Assembly (NCBI RefSeq): GCF_900115825.1
Contig: NZ_FOXW01000001.1
Span: forward strand, 62,001 to 126,000
Reading direction: 5' to 3'
Source of the DNA: Desemzia incerta
GTDB taxonomy: Bacteria > Bacillota > Bacilli > Lactobacillales > Carnobacteriaceae
DNA: 64,000 nucleotides
Shown: piece after piece, positions 45,101 through 53,706 of the stretch
How the letters are laid out: each line of letters starts with the position of its first letter
Position numbering within the stretch: position 1 is the stretch's first letter
Notes under the pieces: model-generated
The model's database searches: none
The model's input: only the letters and a program-made list of their open reading frames with translations
Told to the model about the DNA's origin: nothing
Position numbers and translations under genes: made by a program

Positions 45101-45777
45101 ATTACTATTCCCCCTTAAGATAATTACCTTAACATCAATGATACCCCAAATAGAATGGAAATGAAAGCGATATGACTTTTTGGAGCTTTATGTAAAATAA
45201 AGCATGGCTCTATTAAGCAAATAAAATGAAACAAATTGGATTGCTTTTAGAGATAGGTAAATTTATTACTTAATACTATAGAAGAAAGACGTTAATGAGA
45301 GAGATTTTTACTCACAAGAAAGAGACAAAAAACTAAATTTGTGTGTAAATGACAATATAGTTGGAACAGATCAGCCGAAATACTAGTCGATAGTAAAATA
45401 GCGAACGTTTGTTTTGTGAGACAGCTTACAACATCGTTTTTGAGCTGATATAAACTATAAAAGTTGGAAATAGTGCATTTTGAGCATGAATAACGAATAA
45501 TTACAAAACGTTGCGATAACATGTTGTATTTTACGTAAAGTTTGATTTTGTCATACTTCTGCAATGAACACTTACTTTTAATACAAAAGCAATAAAGAAC
45601 CATAACAAAAGCTCTTTTTAACAGACTTCTCTTTCGAATCATGGTACTATTCATTTCGTGGCAAAGGAACACTTAATAGAACACTTTAAGAAACACATGA
45701 AGGCTATTAAAAATACAAAGAGGTTCTTTTGGAAATGTGGAAGAAAATAAGCATTTGGAATAGAGAGGGAGAAAATA
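45101..45777. other. Long intergenic region without a supported gene
   Basis: This 677-bp gap lies between divergent rplY and the LysM-3D gene. It is AT-rich. A minus-strand open frame at 45292-45672 has a Cys/Phe/Tyr-rich composition unlike a real protein and no clear ribosome site. A TGn-extended -10 box (TGGTACTAT, 45642-45650) would give the LysM-3D gene a leader of about 120 nt. I saw no match to a known riboswitch, although genes of this type sometimes carry one. Confidence 0.5.
45642..45650 (+). promoter_or_regulatory. Extended -10 promoter for the LysM-3D gene
   Basis: TGGTACTAT fits an extended -10. No convincing -35 is present. It leaves an untranslated leader of about 120 nt. Confidence 0.45.
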
Positions 45778-46566
45778 ATGAGAAACATAAAGTCAAAATT
45801 AGTAGCTGCAGGATCAACTTTAGCAATGGTAGGACTATTCTCAGTAGCTAACCCGTCAGAAGCATCAGCAAACGAATATAACGCTAATTCATGGCAAGCA
45901 CGTACTGTAGCAGAGGTCAAAGAGGATATCCAAAGTGATGAAACAGGATCAAAATATACTTTCCAATGGGGAGATACATTATCAAGCATCGCTTTAGCAA
46001 CAGATATTTCTGTAGATTCATTAGTGAAAATCAATGATATCAGCAACGCAGATGTGATTATTGCTGGAAATTCGATTCATTTATCAAGTGATCATTCAGT
46101 TGTAACGGTAGAAAACAACAACGAAGTGAAAACTTATAATGTAAGTGAAGAAGAAGTGAAAGAAGTAGAAACGCCAAAAGAAACAAAAGAACAACTAGCT
46201 AAAGAAGAAGTTACAGAAGAAGCTGTTGAGACAAAAGCACCAGCTGCTGAAACAACTCAACCGGCTGCAGAAGAAAAATCTGGTGAATGGGTTACTGTAG
46301 AAGCTACGGCTTATTCAACAAATCAACCAGAATTAAGTGATACAACGTATACTGGAATCAATTTGAATGAAAATCCAAATGTTATCGCTGTTGACCCAAG
46401 TGTTATTCCATTAGGTTCAACGGTATATGTACCAGGATATGGAACATTTATTGCTGGAGATACTGGTAGTGCAATCAAAGGACACCGTATTGATGTCCAC
46501 ATGACTGATTTAAATGCTGCATTACAATTTGGAAGAAAAACATTAGACGTTCAAATTTTGAACTAA
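45778..46566 (+). CDS. Secreted LysM and 3D-domain cell-wall protein
   Basis: Extracellular protein of 262 residues, probably a peptidoglycan-lytic enzyme. Signal peptide about 1-32, ending ANPSEASANE. One LysM domain (about 60-103: YTFQWGDTLSSIALATDISVDSLVKINDI). A Glu/Ala/Thr/Pro-rich linker (about 120-170). The C-terminal 3D domain (about 175-262) has the three conserved Asp residues: IAVDPSVIPLGSTVYVPGYG, AGDTGSAIKG and RIDVHM. 3D domains resemble lytic transglycosylase cores of the RpfB/YabE type. GAGGGAG precedes the ATG. Confidence 0.92.
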   Translation: MRNIKSKLVAAGSTLAMVGLFSVANPSEASANEYNANSWQARTVAEVKEDIQSDETGSKYTFQWGDTLSSIALATDISVDSLVKINDISNADVIIAGNSIHLSSDHSVVTVENNNEVKTYNVSEEEVKEVETPKETKEQLAKEEVTEEAVETKAPAAETTQPAAEEKSGEWVTVEATAYSTNQPELSDTTYTGINLNENPNVIAVDPSVIPLGSTVYVPGYGTFIAGDTGSAIKGHRIDVHMTDLNAALQFGRKTLDVQILN

Positions 46567-46590
46567 TAAATGGACAAAATCTGAAAAATT

Positions 46591-46638
46591 AAAAGAAGAA
46601 GGAGCTGGGAAATAATTCCCAGCTCCTTCTTCTTTTAC
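46591..46638 (+). terminator. Strong terminator after the LysM-3D gene
   Basis: Perfect 21-bp arms (46591-46611 and 46616-46636) with a 4-base loop. The stem is A/G-rich on the 5' side and T/C-rich on the 3' side. Confidence 0.9.
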
Positions 46639-46659
46639 GAATATTGGTTTCGTAAACGC

Positions 46660-46770
46660 GCTCAAAAAGGCAGCCCCGACATCCACTTCACGAATAATGC
46701 TCAAATGGTCTACGACCATCCTGTGCTTATTCGCTCCAGTGATTCGGGCTAAATGCCTTTTTTCCCACTC
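46660..46770. repeat. Long imperfect palindrome of about 105 bp
   Basis: Paired blocks from outside in are AAAAAGGCA / TGCCTTTTT, GCCCCGA / TCGGGC, CACT / AGTG, CGAATAA / TTATTCG and ATGGTC / GACCAT with a TAC loop. The whole folds as one long hairpin with small bulges. It lies between the LysM-3D terminator and the end of the minus-strand gene at 46804, and may also terminate that gene. It has the look of an interspersed palindromic element. Confidence 0.7.
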
Positions 46771-46803
46771 TCTTCTTTTTTGTTTGAAGATGAGATGAAG
46801 GGA

Positions 46804-47100
46804 TTAATACAGCAGCACTCTGATATAGACGATTGTTGCTCCTAAAGCTGCTCCAACAATAAAATAAAGCAGCATCTGTAAAAGCAAGTACCAATCTATT
46901 TGATTAGGAGAGCTGTTTTTCTTTTTTTGAGTTGTTTTATTCGTTTCTTCTCGTCGAGATAAGATCAAATATCCCAAACCAACGATGATACCCACAACAG
47001 ATAATAGAGATTGTGAGACTTCAGGGCGCAGATACCCCATGACCAAGCCCACTAAAGCCGCGAATACTAATAAAGCGTAACGTCTCATCTTATTGGACAT
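46804..47100 (-). CDS. Hypothetical small membrane protein (98 aa)
   Basis: Membrane protein of 98 residues; I do not recognise the family. Hydrophobic segments are at about 8-24, 29-47 and 70-95, with a basic cytosolic loop between (SRREETNKTTQKKKNSSPNQ). The N-terminus is basic (MSNKMRRY). CGAAGGAG lies 10 bases before the ATG. It stands alone between two hairpins. Confidence 0.75.
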   Translation of the reverse strand: MSNKMRRYALLVFAALVGLVMGYLRPEVSQSLLSVVGIIVGLGYLILSRREETNKTTQKKKNSSPNQIDWYLLLQMLLYFIVGAALGATIVYIRVLLY

Positions 47101-47192
47101 ACTTCAAACTCCTTCGAGGAATAGATTTTTCATTTATTTTACCATAAAGAATTCCCATCACTGTAATCATTTCATTTGAAAGATGTAAGCCG

Positions 47193-47231
47193 AAAAAAGA
47201 AACGAGACTTCTCAAAGGCTCGTTTCTTTTT
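47193..47231 (-). terminator. Terminator of the murE-like gene
   Basis: Arms AAAAAAGAAACGAG (47193-47206) and CTCGTTTCTTTTT (47219-47231) with a 12-base loop. T-runs lie at the 3' side on both strands. Confidence 0.85.
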
Positions 47232-47234
47232 GTA

Positions 47235-48689
47235 TTAATATTGCATCAATTTTAATTGAAGAACCGTTTCTTTATCTGAGTGAGTTCCCATTTGAAATTC
47301 TTCTTTATACGATTCCGGCCCTTTTCCTGTCAAGATAACGTAATCACCAGGTTGAGCTATTTTTTGAGCTTCTTGAATCGCGATGGTTCGATCCATAATG
47401 ATATCTATGTGATCCTCTAGCTGAGCTTCTTCAACCAATGTTTCGTAAGTCTGTTTCATTTCCTCTTCATATGTCCCATTTAAATCATCCGTAGTTAAAA
47501 TAGTGTAATCACTTAATCTATGAGAAGTTTGAAGCATCGGAACACGTTTTGTACTATCCCTATTTCCGCGGAAACCAAATATATGGATGATCTTATTTGC
47601 TTTGCATTCTCTAATCGAGTCTATGCAATACTGCAATGCCAAGTCTGTATGTGCATAGTCGCTGATGTAATGAACTCCATCAATTATGGCGAGTGTTTCA
47701 AATCTGCCTGGAATGCCAGCGAAATCCTTAAGGCTATCGTTAATATGGTCAATAGTGTAGCCCATATCTACAATTACTCCACTAGCCATAGCTAAGTTGT
47801 ACACATTGTGCATACCGATCAAAGTAGAATAAATAGTTTCGACTGAACCTTCCGTATCTACTTGAATATCTTTGCCTTTTTTTGATAAGAGTTTAAAAGT
47901 GGCTTTTTCGTCATGGCCGATAGTGATGGTTTCAACATTTTTAGCCAGTAACCGTTGAGCTAGATGTTGTCCCCAAGTATCATCGATATTGATGACAGCT
48001 TTTCCGTCTGGCTTTAATTTATCAAATAACAAAGCCTTAGCTTCAAAATATTCTTCCATCGTATGGTGATAATCTAAATGATCGTGCTGCAAATTGGTAA
48101 ATAAAGCATAATCAAACGTTATTCCTTCTAAACGATATTGAGTCAATCCATGAGAAGAGACTTCTACGATAACCACTTGGTCTGTTGATTGAGCCATCAT
48201 TTGATGAATGAGCAATGCGCTGGGGGTAGTGTTCAGGGATTTAGATGTCTGTCCATTGATCACATATTCTATCGTGCCGATCAACGAAGTAGAATAACCC
48301 GCTTTTTCCAATAAATGCTTCAATAAGTAACAGGTCGTTGTTTTACCATTCGTACCAGTCACCCCGATAACGATTTTATTATCAGAAGCATTTCCGTAAA
48401 AAGTCTTGCACAATTGTCCAAGCATTTTTCGGCTGTTTTTTGTGAGGACATAAGGAGTATCCCCGATATTGGGTTGAACTGCTTCGCCAATGATCAATGA
48501 TGCGCCATTTTTTGCAGCGTCTCTTATATAATCATGTCCATCAAATTGGTAACCTTTGATAGCTACAAAGAGCATCCCTGGTTTTACATTTCTTGAATCA
48601 TCTGTTATACCCGTAACCTCCATTTCAAGATCTACTCCTGAAAATTCAGATAAAGAAGAGAAGGATTCAATTAGTTGTTTTAATTTCAT
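47235..48689 (-). CDS. MurE-type UDP-MurNAc-tripeptide ligase paralogue
   Basis: Mur ligase of 484 residues. The N-domain has GITDDSRNVKPGMLFVAIKGYQFDGHDYI; the ATP loop is VIGVTGTNGKTTT (about 110); then STTPSAL-like LNTTPSALLIHQMM, EVSSHGL and FTNLQHDHLDYHHTMEEYFEAKALLF. MurE enzymes that add meso-diaminopimelate carry DNPR; here the site reads TTDDLN (401-404), and the later GKGHE block reads GKGPE. It is not in a cell-division cluster. This suggests a second MurE-like ligase with other substrate preference. GAAGGAGG lies 10 bases before the ATG. Confidence 0.85.
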   Translation of the reverse strand: MKLKQLIESFSSLSEFSGVDLEMEVTGITDDSRNVKPGMLFVAIKGYQFDGHDYIRDAAKNGASLIIGEAVQPNIGDTPYVLTKNSRKMLGQLCKTFYGNASDNKIVIGVTGTNGKTTTCYLLKHLLEKAGYSTSLIGTIEYVINGQTSKSLNTTPSALLIHQMMAQSTDQVVIVEVSSHGLTQYRLEGITFDYALFTNLQHDHLDYHHTMEEYFEAKALLFDKLKPDGKAVINIDDTWGQHLAQRLLAKNVETITIGHDEKATFKLLSKKGKDIQVDTEGSVETIYSTLIGMHNVYNLAMASGVIVDMGYTIDHINDSLKDFAGIPGRFETLAIIDGVHYISDYAHTDLALQYCIDSIRECKANKIIHIFGFRGNRDSTKRVPMLQTSHRLSDYTILTTDDLNGTYEEEMKQTYETLVEEAQLEDHIDIIMDRTIAIQEAQKIAQPGDYVILTGKGPESYKEEFQMGTHSDKETVLQLKLMQY

Positions 48690-48879
48690 TGTAAAAGTTG
48701 CCTCCTTCTATAAGACAATCCATATAGGATAAACGATTTTATTTTGACTATTCTTCCAGAAGAACTGACAAGTCAGTCCTTATACGAATGAGGAAGATAG
48801 CCGTCCTGTATTCAAGTATAATTGAATCATTAAACCATATCATTAAAAAAGCTTAATATAAATAACGTTATTCGTAAAA

Positions 48880-48906
48880 AGGAAAGAGGCATGTATTTCT
48901 TGCCTC
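48880..48906 (-). terminator. Probable terminator after the SixA-CHAD gene
   Basis: Six-bp arms GAGGCA/TGCCTC with a 9-base loop, followed on the minus strand by TTTCCTTTTT. It is weak but correctly placed, about 70 bp after the stop. The rest of the 48690-48974 gap shows nothing else I can name. Confidence 0.5.
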
Positions 48907-48974
48907 AATAGAGATGATAAGTAAAGCGAATAAAAATAGAAAAAATACATGAGTATTTGGTAAGAGGAGAAGCA

Positions 48975-50309
48975 CTAGATGAGGTCTGTAGAGTTTTCTT
49001 GAAGGTGCATCAACTCTGAATCTAGTTGCTTTGTTTCATAATCGATTAAAGTCAGCAAATCTTTTTCCAGCCATTCCGGTAGTTCTTGATGCATGAAAGA
49101 ATGAAGAGCTAGAATATTTTCATGAAAATCTGTAGCAGGGCTCAACTTTTTTTGAAGTATTTTTGCAAATTTTTGTTTTTTCTTCAACGCTTTCTTGTTT
49201 TGTTCAGAAAGAGAGGCAAAATTTTTGAGCACATAACGATAATGTTTAGCTTTTAGGCGAACATGATGGACTGCTTCTATATCCGTATAATCGAGTTGGT
49301 TAATTTTTTCTGCAACCTTTTTGTGTTCTTTCTTGGACCGTTTTTTTACAAATGAAGACAAGTCTTCTGTACCTAGGATCAAAGAAGCCCATTCCACAGA
49401 TTCGACCCACTGGTACAAATGAGCGAAGACAAGCCGCATTTTCTTCTGGTTGCTTGAATGAATCAGTCTGCGCTGTTCTTTTAATCGCGCTTTAGAGATT
49501 AATTCTACAACCCCTTCAGGATCTTCCAGCAAATCGGGTTCTTTGTTACAAATCAACTCGACTTCTTCTAATAAGACATCCAATTCACGCAAACGGGAAA
49601 ATTGTTTGAACAATTCTTTTGCGGGATTGCGAGCGTCTTGATAAACATTGTCGGGCAATAATGGTTTGAGAAAATTCAATGCAGAACGGAATTGTCTAGT
49701 ATGGACACGCAATTGATGGACGTTCTCTTTGTCATAAGGAGACGCTAGAAAAGCTTTATGAAAGCTAAGCATATTGTTTAAAGAGTTTCTTAGCAAGATA
49801 GCTAAAAGATTTGAAGGATTGTCCTTTATTACACGTAAATTTTTCAATGATTTAGATTGATGAAACCAGAGCAGTTGTGCTTCAGAAGCATTTTTTAGTT
49901 GAACGCCTGCACAAGCTCCTTTGCCAAATGGCAGCAGCGATCCCGTCAACTGTTCAACCCAAGTACTTAAAGTTGGCTCATGTCCTACAATAATGATGGT
50001 GCAATGTTTTGTTGTACTTTCGATTTCAGACAAAAGCTGATCATAATCTCCTTCAACAATAAAACCTTGTTCTATAATAGGCAGTCCACCTAATGAGCGG
50101 GAAATAATCTCAGCAGTTTCAACAGCACGTGATAGAGGACTGGACCAAATTAAAATCTCTTTCTCCATATTAATCAAGTAGTGAAGAATAGGAGCGGAAT
50201 ATTCCAACTTTTTTCTACCTTCAGAAGTTAGAGTACGATTAAAATCTTCTTCTACTACTTCTTTGTTTTCAGCAATCCCGTGACGAAAAAAGCATACGAA
50301 TCGACTCAC
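48975..50309 (-). CDS. SixA-like histidine phosphatase fused to a CHAD domain
   Basis: Cytosolic protein of 444 residues. The N-terminal 170 residues are a SixA-type phosphatase: FFRHGIAENKE (RHG motif), SSPLSRAVETAEI and IIVGHEPTLS. The C-terminal 260 residues are a CHAD domain: NVHQLRVHTRQFRSALNFLKPLL with conserved His/Arg, and later AVHHVRLKAKHYRYVLKNF. CHAD domains bind polyphosphate. I prefer GTG at 50309, with AAAGG 9 bases upstream; the ATG at 50318 abuts that site. Linking a phosphatase to a polyphosphate binder is an uncommon arrangement. Confidence 0.85.
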   Translation of the reverse strand: MSRFVCFFRHGIAENKEVVEEDFNRTLTSEGRKKLEYSAPILHYLINMEKEILIWSSPLSRAVETAEIISRSLGGLPIIEQGFIVEGDYDQLLSEIESTTKHCTIIIVGHEPTLSTWVEQLTGSLLPFGKGACAGVQLKNASEAQLLWFHQSKSLKNLRVIKDNPSNLLAILLRNSLNNMLSFHKAFLASPYDKENVHQLRVHTRQFRSALNFLKPLLPDNVYQDARNPAKELFKQFSRLRELDVLLEEVELICNKEPDLLEDPEGVVELISKARLKEQRRLIHSSNQKKMRLVFAHLYQWVESVEWASLILGTEDLSSFVKKRSKKEHKKVAEKINQLDYTDIEAVHHVRLKAKHYRYVLKNFASLSEQNKKALKKKQKFAKILQKKLSPATDFHENILALHSFMHQELPEWLEKDLLTLIDYETKQLDSELMHLQENSTDLI

Positions 50310-50499
50310 AGCACTCATCCTTTCTTGACGGTAAAACCATTTTAAAACAGAGGAGACATCTTTTCTAGTTTGACAACTCTATTATCGCTTCTTTATCGGT
50401 TTATTTCCACTAATAAGACATTGTTCTACCCATAAAAACACCCAATAATAGAAGGAAATCAAATAGTATAAAAATCTCCTTTAGTTTCTATTTTGAATA

Positions 50500-50508
50500 T
50501 GATATGAT
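50500..50508 (+). promoter_or_regulatory. Extended -10 promoter for the DAACS symporter gene
   Basis: TGATATGAT fits TGn-TATGAT. The -35 is weak. It lies 55 bp before the start codon. Confidence 0.5.
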
Positions 50509-50562
50509 GGAATTTAATTTATGAAAAAATGATTAAAATTTTAATCAGTAGGAGGAACCACA

Positions 50563-51804
50563 ATGAAAAAAACAAAAATTGGTTTAGTGCCAAAATTAAT
50601 TATTGCCATTGTTTTAGGTATTGTATTTGGGCAACTAGACGTCTTACCCGCTATTATTTTGCAGATTCCAATTACAATATCCAGTTTGTTTAGTAGTTTA
50701 TTATCTTTTATAATTCCACTAATGATTATTGGTTATGTAATAGTTGGGATAGCAGATCTCACTCAAGGAGCCGGTAAACTACTTGGTGCGACTACACTTA
50801 TTTCTTATGGATCAACACTAGTAGGTGGAGTAATCGCCTATACGATTGCTTCCATTGTTTTCCCAATGTTCATTACTCCAGAATTGAGTCAAAAAGTTAC
50901 TGAAAGTGGAGAAGGGTTGGCAGCATTGTTTACCATTCCTTTAGAACCAATGTTAGATGTAACTTCCGCTATTGTATTTGCTTTCTTATTTGGTATTGGT
51001 ATCTCTTGGTTGAGAGGACAGAACAAAGGAGAGACGATCTATCATTTCTTTAGTGATTTTAGTGCCATTATCACGCGTATATTGAACACATTAGTTATTC
51101 CTGGATTACCTATTTATATCTTCGGAAACTTTGTAAACTTGAGTTACACTGGATCTATTCAATCTATCCTATCTGTTTTCTGGAGAGTTTTTTTGGTTGT
51201 GTTAGCTTTGCAGTTAATAGGAGTCCTAGCTTTGTTTGTCATTGCAGGTATCTACCGAAAAGAAAAACCATGGCAATTTATTAAGAACCAAGTACCAGGC
51301 TATATTACGGCTCTAGGAACACAATCTTCAGCTGCTACTATTCCTGTTAACATAGAAATTGCTCGTAAAAACGGGGTATCGCGTCAAATCAGAGAGTTTG
51401 TAGTACCTTTGTGTGCGACAATCCATTTATACGGAAGTATCACAACAGTTATTTCATGTGTAACAGCTGTTTTGATCATGTACGATATGCCTTATGATTT
51501 TCAACTGATGATGGGATTCATCTTGATACTTGGAATAGCTATGGTGGCAGCACCAGGAGCGCCAGGTGGGGCAATCATGAGTGCTCTTCCTTTTCTAACT
51601 GTCGTAGGAATTTCAGCAACTGGACCAATCGCTACTTTATTGATTTCTCTTTATTTGACGCAAGATAGTTTTGGAACTGCGGCAAATGTTTCAGGAGACA
51701 ATGCGATTGCTTTGATGGTGGATAAAATCTATCATACTAAAATTTTAAAAGAAAAAAATTGGGTTCCAACTAGAGGTAAACCAATCAACAGTGAAGTTCT
51801 GTAA
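50563..51804 (+). CDS. Dicarboxylate/amino acid:cation symporter (DAACS family)
   Basis: Membrane transporter of 413 residues with eight to nine hydrophobic segments. The family blocks are FIIPLMIIGYVIVGIADL near the N-terminus, ALGTQSSAATIPVNIEIA (the Ser-rich re-entrant loop), and the late GAPGGAIMSALPFL and LTQDSFGTAANVSGDNAIALMVDK, where Asp/Asn residues bind cation and substrate. The substrate may be glutamate, aspartate, serine or a dicarboxylate; it cannot be decided here. AGGAGG precedes the ATG. Confidence 0.9.
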   Translation: MKKTKIGLVPKLIIAIVLGIVFGQLDVLPAIILQIPITISSLFSSLLSFIIPLMIIGYVIVGIADLTQGAGKLLGATTLISYGSTLVGGVIAYTIASIVFPMFITPELSQKVTESGEGLAALFTIPLEPMLDVTSAIVFAFLFGIGISWLRGQNKGETIYHFFSDFSAIITRILNTLVIPGLPIYIFGNFVNLSYTGSIQSILSVFWRVFLVVLALQLIGVLALFVIAGIYRKEKPWQFIKNQVPGYITALGTQSSAATIPVNIEIARKNGVSRQIREFVVPLCATIHLYGSITTVISCVTAVLIMYDMPYDFQLMMGFILILGIAMVAAPGAPGGAIMSALPFLTVVGISATGPIATLLISLYLTQDSFGTAANVSGDNAIALMVDKIYHTKILKEKNWVPTRGKPINSEVL

Positions 51805-51830
51805 TAATCAATAAATAGTTGCCCAGACAA

Positions 51831-51878
51831 AAACCCCCATCTCTACTAGTGATAGAAAACTAGTGGAGATGGGGGTTT
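51831..51878 (-). terminator. Terminator between convergent transporter genes
   Basis: Arms of about 20 bp (51831-51850 and 51859-51878) with one mismatch. The T-run is stronger on the minus strand, so it mainly serves abgT; it can also stop the symporter transcript. Confidence 0.8.
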
Positions 51879-51900
51879 AGTCATGTTCAATGGTCAATAC

Positions 51901-53445
51901 TTAAAAGGTCATGTAAGAACCTGGTCCGATTGGAAGACCGCTGAAATACCAACCGATCAACATGATCAACCAAACTACTAAGAAAGACATCGAGTAAGGA
52001 AGCATGGTTGAAATCAGGGTTCCTAAACCGCTCTTTGGTTCGTAACGTTTCATAAAGACTAATACCATAGCAAAGTAACTCATTAAAGGAGTAATAATGT
52101 TGCTGGTAGAGTCGGCGATACGGTAAGCGATTTGCGTCAATTCAGGTGTTAACCCTACATTGAACAGCATAGGGATGAAGATTGGTGCCATAATAGCCCA
52201 TTTCGCTGAAGCAGAACCTAAGAATAAATCTAAAAAGGCTGCTAACAGTGTGAAAGCGATGATTAATGGAATACCGGTAAATCCAACTGATTCCAAAAAC
52301 TCTGCCCCATTTACTGACAAAATCATACCTAAGTTGGTATAAGAGAAGTAACTGATGAATTGAGCTGCAAAGAACGCAAGAACGATATAACCGCCCATTG
52401 AACTCATTGATTGAGTCATACCTTCGACCAAATCGTTACTGTTTTTTATTTTCCCTACTGTTTTTCCATAAACGAAACCAGGAATCACAAATAATAGGAA
52501 GATTGCAAAAATCAAACCTTGGCTTAAGAAATTGTCCATCGTCATCAACCCAGTGTCTTCGTTAAGAGCACGAAGCGGAGCATTTTCCGGAACAAGCATC
52601 AAACCAATAATAAAGACGTATACTAGTACAGATAAACCAGCTAGTTTCAAACCTTTGTGTTGAAGATCAGTTAGAGGCTCGTCATCCGGTTTGTATGAAC
52701 CTTTGTATTCGCCTAACTTAGGTTCAATAACTTTCTCGGTAATAATCGTTCCAACGATCGTTAACAGGAATGTTGAAACAACCATGAAATACCAGTTCCC
52801 TGTTACAGCCATTTCATAATCAATATTGGCACTTTCTAAAGCCGCATTAGTGATACCCGTCAAAAGAGCATCTGTAGGTCCAATCACTAAGTTTGCTGAA
52901 TACCCTCCAGATACCCCTGCAAAAGCAGCGGCCAAACCAGCGAGCGGATGTCTTCCAGCTCCAGCAAATACAATAGCTCCCAATGGAATAATGACAACAT
53001 ACCCAGCATCAGAAGCAATATTCGATACGATACCTGCGAAAACCACTACAGAAGTTAGTAATGCTGTAGGAACCGATTTGATCAGTTTTTTCAATGCATC
53101 TCCAATCAATCCAGACCATTCTGCAACTCCAACCCCCAGCATAGCTACCAATACAGTTCCTAAAGGAGCAAAACCAGTAAAGTTGGTTGTCGCGTTGTTA
53201 AAAATGAAACTCAACCCTTCACCATTAAATAGTGAGACAGCTTCAATGGTGACTTCTTCACCAAGCCGAGCATCCACAAAAGTTGCGGCTAACCCTGCAC
53301 GTACTGCAATTTCTGAAATAACAATAACCATAAGTGCTAGAATAACAAATAATATTGCGGGATGTGGCAACTTATTCCCGACATTTTCAATTATCCCTAA
53401 AAAACCCTTAGACCTTTCTTTCGTAGGTCGTTCTTTCTTGCTCAT
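51901..53445 (-). CDS. abgT: AbgT-family transporter (p-aminobenzoyl-glutamate type)
   Basis: Membrane transporter of 514 residues with about twelve hydrophobic segments. Family features: the polar N-terminus followed by IENVGNKLPHPAILFVILAL, and later NLVIGPTDALLTGITNAAL, LGSASAKWAIMAPIFIPML and SYFAMVLVFMKRYEPKSGLGTLISTMLPYS. AbgT proteins import p-aminobenzoyl-glutamate or export sulfonamides. No peptidase partner gene is adjacent. GGGGGAA lies 6 bases before the ATG. The promoter is flanked by two perfect dyads, so it is likely under specific control. Confidence 0.92.
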   Translation of the reverse strand: MSKKERPTKERSKGFLGIIENVGNKLPHPAILFVILALMVIVISEIAVRAGLAATFVDARLGEEVTIEAVSLFNGEGLSFIFNNATTNFTGFAPLGTVLVAMLGVGVAEWSGLIGDALKKLIKSVPTALLTSVVVFAGIVSNIASDAGYVVIIPLGAIVFAGAGRHPLAGLAAAFAGVSGGYSANLVIGPTDALLTGITNAALESANIDYEMAVTGNWYFMVVSTFLLTIVGTIITEKVIEPKLGEYKGSYKPDDEPLTDLQHKGLKLAGLSVLVYVFIIGLMLVPENAPLRALNEDTGLMTMDNFLSQGLIFAIFLLFVIPGFVYGKTVGKIKNSNDLVEGMTQSMSSMGGYIVLAFFAAQFISYFSYTNLGMILSVNGAEFLESVGFTGIPLIIAFTLLAAFLDLFLGSASAKWAIMAPIFIPMLFNVGLTPELTQIAYRIADSTSNIITPLMSYFAMVLVFMKRYEPKSGLGTLISTMLPYSMSFLVVWLIMLIGWYFSGLPIGPGSYMTF

Positions 53446-53500
53446 TTTCTATTCCCCCGTTTATATATTTCTCTTCGTGATATAAATAAAAGAGAAGTAT

Positions 53501-53524
53501 TTATCGGTCCCTATTAACCGATAA
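53501..53524. promoter_or_regulatory. Operator-like inverted repeat in the abgT promoter
   Basis: Perfect 8-bp arms TTATCGGT / ACCGATAA with an 8-bp spacer. It lies 6 bp downstream of the abgT -10 box, over the expected start of transcription, a typical repressor position. Confidence 0.65.
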
Positions 53525-53529
53525 TTTTT

Positions 53530-53558
53530 ATATTACAGGATTTCAAAAGGGGGGTCAA
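53530..53558 (-). promoter_or_regulatory. Sigma-A promoter of abgT
   Basis: On the minus strand TTGACC (53553-53558) and TAATAT (53530-53535) are 17 bp apart, with a TG directly before the -10. Confidence 0.75.
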
Positions 53559-53561
53559 TGA

Positions 53562-53573
53562 ACTTACGTAAGT
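53562..53573. promoter_or_regulatory. 12-bp perfect palindrome upstream of the abgT -35
   Basis: ACTTACGTAAGT lies 3 bp upstream of the -35 box on the minus strand, a position that fits activator binding. Confidence 0.45.
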
Positions 53574-53643
53574 GAATAGGTCATAGCAAGTATTGTATTC
53601 GCTAACAATATTTATAAATAAAGTTTTTAAAATGTTCAGAATT

Positions 53644-53703
53644 TTTAAAAAAGAACCTGAATCCACCAATAGGCTAAAGTTGCTATCGGTGAATTCTGGT
53701 TCT
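53644..53703 (-). terminator. Terminator of the AraC-type regulator gene
   Basis: A long hairpin with paired blocks AGAACC/GGTTCT, GAAT/ATTC, ACC/GGT and ATAG/CTAT; on the minus strand it is followed by six T. Confidence 0.8.
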
Positions 53704-53706
53704 ATC

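Noticed and set aside
45101-45180. Sigma-B promoter before rplY/ctc
   Set aside because: A GGGTAT-like box is present on the minus strand, but no GTTTAA-type -35 at the right distance.
45292-45672. Minus-strand frame of 126 codons in the rplY/LysM-3D gap
   Set aside because: Composition (many Cys, Phe, Tyr, Lys) is typical of noncoding AT-rich DNA and there is no supporting ribosome site or family pattern.
45655-45777. c-di-AMP (ydaO-type) riboswitch before the LysM-3D gene
   Set aside because: Genes of this type can carry one, but the leader is too short and lacks the conserved G-rich core I would expect.
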